Assembly (NCBI RefSeq): GCF_025837155.1
Contig: NZ_CP107549.1
Span: forward strand, 1,860,001-1,924,000
From: Pseudomonas sp. Z8(2022)
GTDB lineage: Bacteria > Pseudomonadota > Gammaproteobacteria > Pseudomonadales > Pseudomonadaceae
Direction: 5' to 3'
Length of the DNA stretch: 64,000 bases
Shown: positions 45,766 through 54,194 of the stretch, piece by piece
Layout of the letters: every line of letters starts with the position of its first letter
Numbering within the stretch: position 1 is the first letter of the stretch
Program-made: the position numbers and the translations under genes
The notes under the pieces: model-generated
What the model saw: only the letters and a program-made list of their open reading frames with translations
Database searches by the model: none
Told to the model about the DNA's origin: nothing

Positions 45766-46998
45766 TCAGGCCACCTCCGCAGCAAAAACCTTGGATGCCA
45801 ACGGGATGCTGAAGTGGTCGAATGTCTCGCGCAGCGACACCGCCAGATGCTCGATCTGCTCGTCGCTGTGATTCGGCGTAGCGTTGACGCGGAAGCGCTC
45901 GGTCCCTACCGGCACGGATGGATAGTTGATCGGCTGCAGGTACACACCGTGGTTATGCAGCAGGCGTTCGGCCGACGCCTTGCAGCGCTTAGCTTCACCT
46001 ACCAGCACCGGCAGTACATGGGTTTGTGAGCAGGGCATCACCGGCACGTCATGGTGCTTGAGGCGCTCGCGCAGCTTGGCGGTTTGGGTATGCAACTGAT
46101 CACGCTCGAGGCTGCTGGCCTTGAGATGCTCGACACTGGCCAGGCAGCCGGCAGTGATCGCCGGCGGCAGCGAGGTGGTGAAGATGAAGCCCACGGCGAA
46201 AGAGCGCACGGCATCCACGATCACCTGGGTCGAGGCGATATAGCCCCCGATCACGCCAATGGCCTTGGCCATGGTGCCCTGGATGATGTCCACCTGATCG
46301 GCTACGCCCAGCTCGGCGGCGATACCGGCACCACGTGGGCCATACATTCCTACTGCGTGTACCTCATCGAGGTAGGTGAGGGCGTTGTAGCGCTTGGCGA
46401 CCGCGACAATCTCGGCGATGGGAGCGATATCGCCGTCCATCGAGTAGACCGACTCGAACACCACGATCTTCGGTTGGCCATGCGGGTAGCTGGCGAGGAT
46501 CTGCTCCAGATGCTCAACGTCGTTATGGCGGAAGATCTTGCGCTCGTTGGGCGTCGAGCGGATGCCGTTGACGATTGAGGCGTGGTTCAGTTCGTCACTG
46601 ATTACCACGCAATCGGGAATACGCCGCAGCAGGCACTGCAGGGTGGCGTCGTTGGAGCCAAAACCCGTGGGGAAGACCAGCGCCGCTTCCTTGCCGTGCC
46701 AGTCAGCCAGGCTAGCTTCCAGGCTGGAATACACCTCGTGCGAACCGCCGATATTGCGCGATCCACCGGAGCCCGCACCGTAGGCTTCCAGTGCGTTATG
46801 CATTTGCTCGCGGACTGCAGGATGTTGCGACATCCCGAGATAGTCGTTACTGCACCAGACCACCACCGGTTCTTGCTCACGGCCATCCAGCTTGGCCAGC
46901 GGGTACTGGCCGCAGATGCGGCTGAGGGTGGTGAAGGTGCGGTACTGGTTGGAGAGCTTCAGTGCCTCCAGTTGTTCCCGAAGAAGTGCTTGGTACAT
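45766..46998 (-). CDS. 5-aminolevulinate-synthase-like alpha-oxoamine synthase (Ser in place of glycine-specificity Thr)
   Basis: PLP enzyme of the alpha-oxoamine synthase family, 410 residues, very close to Hem[30 protein letters not shown], the PLP Lys in [31 protein letters not shown] condenses glycine with succinyl-CoA. In Rhodobacter ALAS the Thr83 of GSGGT restricts the enzyme to glycine, and a Ser there widens use to serine; this protein has GSGGS (Ser80) followed by RNIGGS instead of RNISGT. Pseudomonas makes haem by the C5 route, so a housekeeping role is unlikely. First gene of an operon with GNAT, oxidoreductase, amidotransferase and exporter; I infer an antimetabolite of the alaremycin/primocarcin kind. 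Divergent from the HTH regulator gene. Confidence 0.88.
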   Translation of the reverse strand: MYQALLREQLEALKLSNQYRTFTTLSRICGQYPLAKLDGREQEPVVVWCSNDYLGMSQHPAVREQMHNALEAYGAGSGGSRNIGGSHEVYSSLEASLADWHGKEAALVFPTGFGSNDATLQCLLRRIPDCVVISDELNHASIVNGIRSTPNERKIFRHNDVEHLEQILASYPHGQPKIVVFESVYSMDGDIAPIAEIVAVAKRYNALTYLDEVHAVGMYGPRGAGIAAELGVADQVDIIQGTMAKAIGVIGGYIASTQVIVDAVRSFAVGFIFTTSLPPAITAGCLASVEHLKASSLERDQLHTQTAKLRERLKHHDVPVMPCSQTHVLPVLVGEAKRCKASAERLLHNHGVYLQPINYPSVPVGTERFRVNATPNHSDEQIEHLAVSLRETFDHFSIPLASKVFAAEVA

Positions 46999-47154
46999 CC
47001 GTTTATCTCCTTACCGAGTTGATGACACGTCTCTGTGTGGATCCTCATCAAGCAAGAGCCCTGGCACGGGCATTTGCGGCCAGGTCGGGGTATTCTTCTC
47101 GGGATTTATAGGGGTTACAATTTGACTGTTTATCCTAGTACTGGAGGTAACCGG

Positions 47155-48009
47155 ATGAACGCGCCTCGCACAGCCGAACGCACTCGGGTAGAGCTGGCCG
47201 AATTCCTGCGTAGCCGCCGCGAACGTATTTCGCCGGAGGAGGTGGGGTTGCCCGCCGGTACTCGGCGGCGCACGCCGGGGCTGCGCCGCGAGGAGGTCGC
47301 AGCCCTGGCCGGAGTAGGGTTGTCCTGGTACACCTGGCTGGAACAAGGACGGGACATCAGCGTGTCCGCGACCTTCCTCGACAACCTCTCGCGCACGCTC
47401 AAGCTGGATGCCACCGAGCGTCGCCACCTGTTCCTGCTCGCCCACCAGCGACTGCCGCCAGAGCCGGGCAAGACCTGGTGCACGGTGCCTGCGCTGATTC
47501 ATCGTCTGATGGGGGATCTGCCGTCACGTCCGACCTACGTGCTCAACCTGCGCTGGGATGTGCTGGCCTGGAACGCCGCAGCGGATCGGGTGTTCGGCTT
47601 TTCCGTCGTGCCGGCGGACCGCCGTAACCTGCTGTGGATGCTGTTCACCAACCCGGCCATGTGCGAGCTGTTTAATCCCTGGGAGGAGCAGGCGCTGCAG
47701 ATACTCTCCAGTTTCCGTCGTGACTTCGTGCGGGCGACCCAGGATCCGGATATCGCCGCGCTGGTGAAGGACCTGGAGAAGGCCTCGCCGGACTTCAGGG
47801 AATGGTGGCGGCAGCAGGACATCCACGGCCCGTGTCAGGGGATCCGTCACCTGAAGATCGATTCGGTCGGCCAGGTGGTGTTCGAGCACACCACGCTGAC
47901 CATCGACGAGGATCGCCACCTGCGGCTGGTCTACTACGTGGCCAAGGAAGGCATGCCGCAGAGCCGAGACTTCGAGCAGTGGCTGCAGCAGGCGCCCGCG
48001 CTGGTATAA
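47155..48009 (+). CDS. HTH regulator with MmyB-like ligand domain
   Basis: Transcription factor of 284 residues. An Xre-type HTH (about 10-85; ELAEFLRSRRERISPEE, then LRREEVAALAGVGLSWYTWLEQGRD) is followed by an MmyB-like ligand-binding domain (about 105-280, with NLRWDVLAWNAAADRVFGF and the conserved end VVFEHTTLTI). The ATG at 47155 has GGAGG 8 bases upstream; the longer upstream reading frame lacks the family start. It is divergent from the ALAS-like operon over a 156-base gap, so it is the likely regulator of that operon. Confidence 0.88.
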   Translation: MNAPRTAERTRVELAEFLRSRRERISPEEVGLPAGTRRRTPGLRREEVAALAGVGLSWYTWLEQGRDISVSATFLDNLSRTLKLDATERRHLFLLAHQRLPPEPGKTWCTVPALIHRLMGDLPSRPTYVLNLRWDVLAWNAAADRVFGFSVVPADRRNLLWMLFTNPAMCELFNPWEEQALQILSSFRRDFVRATQDPDIAALVKDLEKASPDFREWWRQQDIHGPCQGIRHLKIDSVGQVVFEHTTLTIDEDRHLRLVYYVAKEGMPQSRDFEQWLQQAPALV

Positions 48010-48026
48010 GCCCCGGTGCCTGTTGC

Positions 48027-49976
48027 TCAACCAATCGACGGCCCGCGCTGGCGACTCAGTTGCCAGGACACGCTGTTGCCCTGGATCAGCGCCGATACGC
48101 TCTGCCCTAGCCTCTGCTCAATCACCGGCTTCCAGGGCACCAGGCTGAAGCCGATGCCATCGTCGAGCAGGGCATAACGGCCGCTGGCCAACTGCACGCT
48201 GCGCCGGTAGATCCCGCTGACTCGCTGGCCCTCGACCGCCGGGCGGTACTGCATACCCGTCTGCGTCGAGATATCGCGCGCCGTCGCGGTCAGCTCCCGC
48301 CCTCGCAGGGTGGCCAACAGGTTGCGTGCGAGCAGCACGCGTTGGCCCTGGCGTTCGGCCAGGCCCTGTTCCACCAGGAAGTCCACGCGCTGTCGCAACT
48401 CTTCGCGCACCTCCTTTCCGAAACCCTTGTCGACCATTTCGCGGTTGCCGCCGATCAGCTGTTGGTCCAGCCAGGTCGCGCCAACGGCGCGCACCTGCTG
48501 CCCGAGGGGCAGCGGCGTGCGCAGCTCGACGGCGACGTCTCCTAGGCGGTGGGCGTCATGCTGCCGGCCTTGCTCGGGCAGATCGGCCGGTACCCGCCAG
48601 ACGCCCTCGGCCAGCCGTTCGACGATACCCGACCGGCGCAAGGCTTCGAGGCGCCGCACATGGCGCTCGACCAGTGCCTCGGGATCCTGTCCTGCGACTG
48701 CCTGTGATCGTGCCAGGGCCGTATGATGATCGGTGCGATAAATACCGCCCGCAGCCAACGCGGCAATCGACCTGTCCACTGTGCGCGCTTCTCTCAGGCT
48801 GCGCGTTTCCACCAGGCCACCGATGGGGAAATCGGCTACTTCCGCACGGGCAGGCAGGGCCAGGTAATGCGCCTTGCCGTCGAGTCCGTCGACCACCAGG
48901 TAGCCACGGTCGTTTAGCTCGTCGGCCAGCCCCTTGGCCACGATCCGACCCACCACCTCGGGGCTATCCTTGCCCGGCTGGAAGACCGTCAGCTCTCGCT
49001 GCGCGCTACCCATGGCCCGCTGCATCGTGCGCACGATATCGCCACGCTCACCCATGGCGCGCAGAGTGGCCTCGGCGTTGTCACGTAGGAGCCATTGTCC
49101 TGGCCGAACTTCATCAGCTAGCTCAAGCTTTTGCAACTGCTGCAGGCGGCCGATCAGCAGCTGCCGGCGCGGATGTTTGGCGAGCGATTTCAGGCTGAGC
49201 ACACTGGCCTGGCGTTCGCGCAGCAGGGTGCGATCCAGGCTGGTGAAACGCTCCTGCTGTACCTCGCGCTGCAGGCTCTGTTGGATCTCCAGTTCGGTAC
49301 GCGGACCGAGCCATTCGGTGGCCAGCTCCGAGGCGCGGTTGCGCATGCCCTCGGCGATGTAGTCGCGGGCGATCACCAGATCCTTGCCGGTGTCGTCCTT
49401 GCCGCGCAGGACGATATGGGTGTGCGGGTTGTCGGTGTTCCAGTGATCGACCGCCACCCAGTCGAGGCGGGTGCCGAGGTCGGCCTCCATCCGGCTCATC
49501 AGGTGGCGGGTATAGGTGCGAAGGTCGTCGAGTTGCTCGGCATCCTCGGGCGAGACGATGAAACGAAACTGGTGGCGGTCGTCCTGGCCGCGTTCCTCGA
49601 ACGCATTCAGGTCGGCCTGATCGGTCAACGGCCCATAGGCCTGGCCCGGATCGCCTTCGCGACTGACGCCGTCGCGCTCGATATAGCGCAGGTGGCTGAG
49701 CGTCGAGCGCTTGCCAGCCTGGCGCAGGTTTACCAGGCGCGTCTTGATGGTAACGCGCCGGGCGTTGGACGGCAGTTGCTGCGCGCTGAAACGGGCGGCG
49801 ACATGCCCGCGGCCGAGGCGGGCGCCGGGCTGGTGGCCTGTCTTGCGTGGCTTGCCGGTACCGGCCTTGTTGGCCTGGCGCAGCACCTGGTTGACGAAGG
49901 GTTGTCCGCGTTGCTGCGGCTTGCCCGGCTGCGGGCGAAAGCTTAATTCGTCGTCCTGACGGCTTCCCTTGCTCAT
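48027..49976 (-). CDS. rlxS: VirD2-type relaxase of the ICE (DUF3363 type)
   Basis: Relaxase of 649 residues that should nick oriT and pilot the strand. The N-terminal basic region is followed by the catalytic domain: Tyr98 in LSHLRYIERDG (motif I candidate), FRFIVSPED, and the metal-binding motif III H178-W-N-T-D-N-P-H185-T-H187. The C-terminal half (about 290-640) matches the DUF3363 extension found in RlxS of Tn4371-like ICEs. GGAGG lies before the ATG. The upstream 350-base gap holds a candidate oriT. It is transcribed with traF-parA-repA, apart from traG, from which it is separated by the cargo. Confidence 0.92.
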   Translation of the reverse strand: MSKGSRQDDELSFRPQPGKPQQRGQPFVNQVLRQANKAGTGKPRKTGHQPGARLGRGHVAARFSAQQLPSNARRVTIKTRLVNLRQAGKRSTLSHLRYIERDGVSREGDPGQAYGPLTDQADLNAFEERGQDDRHQFRFIVSPEDAEQLDDLRTYTRHLMSRMEADLGTRLDWVAVDHWNTDNPHTHIVLRGKDDTGKDLVIARDYIAEGMRNRASELATEWLGPRTELEIQQSLQREVQQERFTSLDRTLLRERQASVLSLKSLAKHPRRQLLIGRLQQLQKLELADEVRPGQWLLRDNAEATLRAMGERGDIVRTMQRAMGSAQRELTVFQPGKDSPEVVGRIVAKGLADELNDRGYLVVDGLDGKAHYLALPARAEVADFPIGGLVETRSLREARTVDRSIAALAAGGIYRTDHHTALARSQAVAGQDPEALVERHVRRLEALRRSGIVERLAEGVWRVPADLPEQGRQHDAHRLGDVAVELRTPLPLGQQVRAVGATWLDQQLIGGNREMVDKGFGKEVREELRQRVDFLVEQGLAERQGQRVLLARNLLATLRGRELTATARDISTQTGMQYRPAVEGQRVSGIYRRSVQLASGRYALLDDGIGFSLVPWKPVIEQRLGQSVSALIQGNSVSWQLSRQRGPSIG

Positions 49977-50324
49977 GTTTTGATTCCTCCAAGTTGATCG
50001 TGGTACGGCGTATCAGGCACGCTCCCAGGCCGTTGCCGCTGTGGGGCGAACACGATTTCGGCACCTGGCGACACCGGCGCTGTGTCGCCGCCAACCCCCA
50101 TGCAGACTGCTCTCCGGGCCAACGGAGTGCCGCCCCCTTTTATCTTGCCCTCCGCTTTTTCCGTGCCTTTGCGCTGCTGGGTTGGGTAATCAGGAGAGGC
50201 GGGAGGGCGACTTCCAAAGTCCTGGCCGGCAGGAGAGGGCAGAGGTATCTGCAGCCTGGCGGTCCGCGACTGTGCGCACCGAGCGTGTGCGTTCCGCAGG
50301 CGGATCGACACGGAGAAGGCCTGT
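49977..50324. other. Intergenic region between traF and relaxase, candidate oriT
   Basis: A 348-base gap in an otherwise tight operon. Weak frames here have no homologous look. At 50112-50127 is an inverted repeat CTCCG-N6-CGGAG; 13 bases on lies TATCTTGCCC (50141-50150), which resembles the nick region TATCCTGCCC of IncP/MOB-P oriTs. Position next to the relaxase and the inverted repeat support oriT; the exact nick is inferred. Confidence 0.5.
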
Positions 50325-50849
50325 TCATCGACGCGCCTCCAGCGACAAGGGCTGCGCCCGACCAATCACCGCGTCGGCAGACACCGGGCCGAAGTAGCGG
50401 CTGTCGAACGACGCCGGGTTGCTGCTGAGCAGGAACAGTTCATCGCCAACCAGGCGTCGACAGGCCTGCCAGGTTGGCAGCGCGCGACCCTGTCGATCCC
50501 ACCTCAAACGCCTCGCAACAAGGACACCATCGATACGCACCTGACTGCCTTGCATGCACACCCGCTGCGGTGCCACTGCCGCCACGGTCTTCAGCAACGG
50601 CACGTCCGCCGGCAGGTAGCCACGCTGAGCCGCCAGCGACCTCACCTCCGGCGGCAGGCGAACCAGTACCAGATCGCCCGGCGCCAACGAGCCGGCCGAC
50701 GAAATGCGGTACCAGCCGACGGGCACGCTGTCGGAGGCGTTGTAGACCAGCTGCGGTGGCGATGTTGTGAGCGCCGCCCAACCCAGGGCAAACAAGCTGC
50801 CGGCGAGCAGCGCCAGTGGCCACCGCACGCCGCGAGCACCCAACGTCAT
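50325..50849 (-). CDS. traF: TraF-type S26 signal peptidase-like protease
   Basis: Protein of 174 residues of the TraF/LepB (S26) family. One N-terminal membrane helix (about 9-28), the catalytic Ser in NASDSVPVGWYRI near residue 41, and the catalytic Lys in PLLKTVAAV near residue 88; the end has SNPASFDSRYFGPV typical of S26. RP4 TraF cyclises the TrbC pilin. It overlaps the upstream RHH gene by four bases. With trbC at 28 kb it belongs to the same transfer machine although 22 kb apart. Confidence 0.93.
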   Translation of the reverse strand: MTLGARGVRWPLALLAGSLFALGWAALTTSPPQLVYNASDSVPVGWYRISSAGSLAPGDLVLVRLPPEVRSLAAQRGYLPADVPLLKTVAAVAPQRVCMQGSQVRIDGVLVARRLRWDRQGRALPTWQACRRLVGDELFLLSSNPASFDSRYFGPVSADAVIGRAQPLSLEARR

Positions 50850-51088
50850 GACGTGGCCTCCGGGAACTGCCGCTCCAGCACTTCGCGCAGCATCTCCGCC
50901 ATGGTCACGCCGCGGTCGAAGGCCGCCAGCTTGATGCGCGTACGCAGTGCAGGCGTGACGTCCAGCGTCAGGCGGGCGCTATAGCGCTCGACCTTGCCGT
51001 TGTCGATTCCAGCGCCTTGGCGTATCCAGGCTTCGGCCTGCGGATCTGCCAGTGGACGTGCACCGATACCGATGCGCTTGCTTCTCAT
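50846..51088 (-). CDS. Ribbon-helix-helix-type small protein (ParB-like slot of Tn4371-type ICEs)
   Basis: Protein of 80 residues; the C-terminal half (YSARLTLDVTPALRTRIKLAAF then TMAEMLREVLERQF) is a clear RHH/Arc-type DNA-binding region. It begins MRSKRIGIGARP. It lies between parA and traF with ATGA overlaps on both sides. In Tn4371-like elements the gene here is often called a partition or plasmid-stability protein. It probably binds a centromere-like or operator site with ParA; not tested. Confidence 0.82.
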   Translation of the reverse strand: MRSKRIGIGARPLADPQAEAWIRQGAGIDNGKVERYSARLTLDVTPALRTRIKLAAFDRGVTMAEMLREVLERQFPEATS

Positions 51089-51723
51089 GGCGACCACCTC
51101 AGCAACTCGTCGACCAGGCTGCTGACCTCGCACGCGGCGGCGCTGTCCGGCGCCAGTTCGCGCGCCAGACGACCGGCTGCCACGCTTTCGGCGAAGACGA
51201 TGCGCTGGCGTACTTCTGCTTGCAGTGCTGGTAGCGGTTGGTCGGCCAAGGCGCCGCGCGCTTCGCGGCCGATCACCGTGGTGCTGACGCGGCGGTTGAT
51301 GGCAAATGCCGCGCGCAGCGTGGGCCTGAACACCTGCGCCTCGCGGATCAGGTTGACCATCTCCGCGCTGGCCCACAGGTCGTAGGGGCTGGGCTGCACC
51401 GGGATCAACACGCTATCTGCCGCCAGCAACGCCGAGCGGGCGAGGGCGGCGATGCGCGGTGGCCCGTCGATGATCACGTGATCGACGCGAAGAGCCAGCT
51501 CCGGTGCTTCCTGATGCAGCGTCTCGCGTGCCAGGCCGACAGCGCTGAACAGCCTGGGCAAGCCCTGCTGGCTACGCCGCTGCGTCCAGTCCAGCGCCGA
51601 GCCCTGCGGGTCGGCATCGAGCAGGATGACGTTCTGCCCGCGCAGGGCCAGTTCGCCGGCGATATGGGTGGCGAGGGTGGTCTTGCCCACCCCGCCTTTC
51701 TGGTTGAGCAGGGCGACGATCAT
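51085..51723 (-). CDS. parA: ParA-family partition ATPase
   Basis: ParA/Soj-type ATPase of 212 residues. The deviant Walker A is at residues 8-17 (QKGGVGKTTL) with the signature Lys, Walker A-prime/Switch I in LLDADPQGSALDW, and Walker B in HVIIDGPPRI. This short type lacks an N-terminal HTH, so the following RHH protein is its likely DNA-binding partner. It would stabilise the excised, replicating form of the ICE. Confidence 0.94.
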   Translation of the reverse strand: MIVALLNQKGGVGKTTLATHIAGELALRGQNVILLDADPQGSALDWTQRRSQQGLPRLFSAVGLARETLHQEAPELALRVDHVIIDGPPRIAALARSALLAADSVLIPVQPSPYDLWASAEMVNLIREAQVFRPTLRAAFAINRRVSTTVIGREARGALADQPLPALQAEVRQRIVFAESVAAGRLARELAPDSAAACEVSSLVDELLRWSP

Positions 51724-51863
51724 GGCCGGTTCTCCCGGGCTAGACTGCCCCGATCAGCAACTTTCCACACGCAGGCGCTGCCCCAATAACAAGTTAGAGC
51801 TTTTAAGTTAGTAATGTTAGAGAGGGCTGAAAGCCGCGCCAGCCGGGGTGTGTAGAGGAGTTC

Positions 51864-51927
51864 GTGCGCCTGAAAGCACGTGCGCCGCGCTCCTGATAGC
51901 ACGGGCCAGCGTGCGCCTGATAGCACG
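51864..51927. repeat. Three iteron-like direct repeats downstream of repA
   Basis: Three 17-base copies of G-T/C-GC-G/T-CCTGA-A/T-AGCACG begin at 51864, 51887 and 51911, a 23-24-base spacing of about two DNA turns. The middle copy starts GCGCT. They lie between parA and repA, where a RepA-binding origin or partition site would be expected. Function is inferred from periodicity. Confidence 0.7.
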
Positions 51928-51967
51928 TCGGGATTCACAGCTTTTCCAGAAGATATCCCCGTGCCGT

Positions 51968-52810
51968 CTACGGCACGTGTCGGAAGGCCAGCAGCTCGGT
52001 CGAACGGGACAGACGCACCACTTCCAGGCGATACCCGGGCAGCGACTGGCGAGCCACCAGCGCACGCAGGTCGAGGGCGAAGTCTGAGTAGCGCGCCGAG
52101 CTGCCCGACTTGCGGTACAGGTGGCGAAAGTCGAACTGCCAGCCGTCCTTCTGCTTGCCGCCATGCTTGCGCACCAGACGATATAACCAGCGCTCGATAC
52201 CGCCGGTGAGGCGGAAATAGGCCGGGTCGATGGTTAGCACAAGGGCTTGATCCAGCACCCCGCTGTAGAACCAGTCCGGCAGGATCAGCTCGATACCCAG
52301 TGGCCGGCCATCTGCCGCGGCCAGCTCCTTCCACTCGTTGATCCAGGAGAAACGGTGCAGCCGCCGACCAGTGGTCTCGCGGATCGAGGTGGCCACGCTG
52401 GTCGACTGCAGCCGATCCAAGGCGGCCTTCAGGCGTTGGTAGTCGCGCAGCGAGGTACCACGGCCGATGAATCGCAGAATCTGGTAGGGCGTCGCGCGCA
52501 TCAGCCGCGAAGTGGGAATGCCCGCATCGCGCGCCTCGACGATTTGGCTGGCTGCCCAGATCAGGATGTCGGCATCCCAGATCGTGGCGATGCCATGCTC
52601 CAGCGTGCCCTCCACACGCACCGTCACCTCGCCAGAGCGAAAGTCGATGGGCACGGTGCGCCGCGACTTGGCCAGCGAGAAGAACGGATGCGCCATCAGA
52701 TCCTGGGCGTCGCGTGGCGCCATATCCCCCGGCAGGGCGCGGAACAGATCCAGTTGCTCGCTCTGCGAAGTCAAATCGAGATGCCGGCAATTCATAGACG
52801 AAGGTTTCAC
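51968..52810 (-). CDS. repA: Replication initiator RepA (Tn4371-like ICE type)
   Basis: Replication initiator of 280 residues with the family's typical segments EQLDLFRALPGDMAPRDAQDLMAHPFF, ATIWDADILIWAASQIVEARD, TPYQILRFIGRG, FSWINEWKE and ELILPDWFYSGVLD. It should bind iterons and start replication of the excised element, supported by two repeat arrays nearby and by parA. The GTG start at 52810 overlaps the upstream HTH gene stop (GTGA); an ATG five codons later is the alternative. Confidence 0.9.
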   Translation of the reverse strand: MKPSSMNCRHLDLTSQSEQLDLFRALPGDMAPRDAQDLMAHPFFSLAKSRRTVPIDFRSGEVTVRVEGTLEHGIATIWDADILIWAASQIVEARDAGIPTSRLMRATPYQILRFIGRGTSLRDYQRLKAALDRLQSTSVATSIRETTGRRLHRFSWINEWKELAAADGRPLGIELILPDWFYSGVLDQALVLTIDPAYFRLTGGIERWLYRLVRKHGGKQKDGWQFDFRHLYRKSGSSARYSDFALDLRALVARQSLPGYRLEVVRLSRSTELLAFRHVP

Positions 52811-53178
52811 TGATCATCACGCTGCGCTCCCGGGTGGCGGTCGATGTACTCGGGGTCGAAGGTGGTCTCGAAACTGCGCTCACTGGCCCAGGCTTCGAGA
52901 TCAGTGAGCGCGTACATCACCCGCCGGCCGAACTTGTGAAAGCGCGGCCCGCCGCCGATCACCCGATGTTTTTCCAGCGTGCGTGGAGACAGCCGCAGGA
53001 AGTCCGCTGCTTCGTTGTTTGTGAGGTACCGAGGGGGTGGGCAGGCCTGTGGTGTTTGCGCCTCGCGGGCACCCTCCACGGGCCGCATGGCATGCGTCGT
53101 CGGCCCGGCCTTGCGGTGCAGCGGGGCATCGAGATCGATGCGTCGCGGCTGACGGGAAAGATCGGTTGAGTGCGACAT
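52807..53178 (-). CDS. HTH (AlpA/excisionase-type) DNA-binding protein upstream of repA
   Basis: Protein of 123 residues. A long unstructured N-terminus is followed by a MerR-like/HTH_17 domain (about 50-105): RYLTNNEAADFLRLSPRTLEKHRVIGGGPRFHKFGRRVMYALTD. Genes of this kind precede repA in Tn4371-like ICEs. A GGAGG ribosome binding site supports the ATG at 53178. It is coupled to repA by GTGA overlap and probably regulates that operon; a role in excision is also possible. Confidence 0.88.
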   Translation of the reverse strand: MSHSTDLSRQPRRIDLDAPLHRKAGPTTHAMRPVEGAREAQTPQACPPPRYLTNNEAADFLRLSPRTLEKHRVIGGGPRFHKFGRRVMYALTDLEAWASERSFETTFDPEYIDRHPGAQRDDQ

Positions 53179-53378
53179 GGTGTGTCCTCCGTTGACGTGG
53201 GAGGTGCACCGTGCGGCAGCCATCGCGTTCGATCATGCCAGGTTGAGTCTGGGCGAATGCGCAGGCAGTAGGGGCGAGGATTGATACCGGGACGGTCTGG
53301 GCGCTGACCGGGTACGCCCATATACGCGTGTCACCGCCCAAGGTGCTCAAGCACACCAAGCTCCGCACGCGTAGCCCC

Positions 53379-53505
53379 ACGGATATACGGATCTACGGCT
53401 TTCCACAAACCGGAAAACCGCATCGGCGTACTTCCGTAAATCCGTAAAAGCGTAAATCCGCTTCCCCACAAATCCGTAAATCCGTGGTTACGGATCGACG
53501 GATTT
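53379..53505. repeat. Iteron-like AAATCCGT array upstream of the repA operon
   Basis: AAATCCGT occurs at 53438, 53470 and 53478, AAATCCGC at 53454, and the inverted ACGGATTT at 53498; partial ACGGAT copies start near 53388. A weak DnaA-box-like CTTTCCACA lies near 53399. The array lies in a 500-base gene-free gap upstream of the HTH-repA operon. This has the look of an iteron origin or RepA autoregulatory site. Confidence 0.72.
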
Positions 53506-53642
53506 GGGCAAAACCGTAAGACCATAACGGTCTCAATCAACTGGCAGCACAACGTGGTTGTTCCAGGCTGATTGTCGGGTGCGTGCTCCCGTGCATCAGC
53601 CTTCCGGGTGGGGCGCGCGGGTGGCCGGCAGGACAGGGGCGC

Positions 53643-53675
53643 CAAAAACAAGGCACCGGATCGCCCCGGTGCCTT
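53643..53675 (-). terminator. Rho-independent terminator of ardA
   Basis: The stem AAGGCACCGG / CCGGTGCCTT begins 6 bases after the ardA stop, and on the minus strand is followed by GTTTTT. Confidence 0.88.
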
Positions 53676-53681
53676 CCGCTG

Positions 53682-54194
53682 TTAGCGATTCCAGAACACA
53701 TGCACCTGCTCGAAGCCGGTCTCCAAAGTGAAGACGTCGCCGCTGTATTCCATATCGCGCACCATGGCGCGGTAATCGATGTACATGGCCAAGTGCGGCG
53801 GAATGCTTGTGGTTTCCTCGGTCAACTCCTGGGCGTAGTCGGCCAGCGAGCTGTAGCAACCGCAGTAATCTTCCTCAGCCGCCTTGCGCGCCTGCTCCAG
53901 ATCGTTGAAGTGCGCGAGCAGGGCGCCGCCGAACTCGGGGTACTCCTCGATGAAGCAGGCGATCTCATGGGCGTTCTCGAGGCCTTCATACTCGCCGAGG
54001 CGGTAGCCGTCGAAGCCCTCAAAGTCATGGATGGCGTACTCCTCCGCGCCCTCGACCGGCGAGGCCGCCAGCATAGCGTCGACCTGTGCTTGGATGTCGT
54101 CTAGCTCCAGGGTGGCGTCGATCCAGACGCCATGCAGGTGACCGGCGTTGTAGGCGGCCAGGTCGGCAACGTAGATCCTGATGTGTTCGCTCAT
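53682..54194 (-). CDS. ardA: ArdA-like antirestriction protein
   Basis: Strongly acidic protein of 170 residues of the ArdA family. It begins MSEHIRIYVADLAAYNAGHLHGVWIDA and has the EYAIHDFEGFDGYRLGEYEGLENAHEIA segment with the usual acidic run. ArdA mimics DNA and blocks type I restriction enzymes, so it helps the ICE survive in a new host. GAAGGAG precedes the ATG. It is the first gene of its transcript and ends at a terminator. Confidence 0.9.
   Translation of the reverse strand: MSEHIRIYVADLAAYNAGHLHGVWIDATLELDDIQAQVDAMLAASPVEGAEEYAIHDFEGFDGYRLGEYEGLENAHEIACFIEEYPEFGGALLAHFNDLEQARKAAEEDYCGCYSSLADYAQELTEETTSIPPHLAMYIDYRAMVRDMEYSGDVFTLETGFEQVHVFWNR

Noticed and set aside
49973..50365. 130-codon minus-strand frame between relaxase and traF
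   Set aside because: No recognisable domain, overlaps the traF 3' end, and the region fits better as a non-coding oriT.
51720..52883. 387-codon minus-strand frame over repA and the parA start
   Set aside because: Overlaps repA fully in another frame; repA has clear family motifs.
53379..53505. CRISPR array reading of the AAATCCGT repeats
   Set aside because: Repeats are 8 bases with irregular short spacing, one copy inverted, and no cas gene is in the window; an iteron array fits better.
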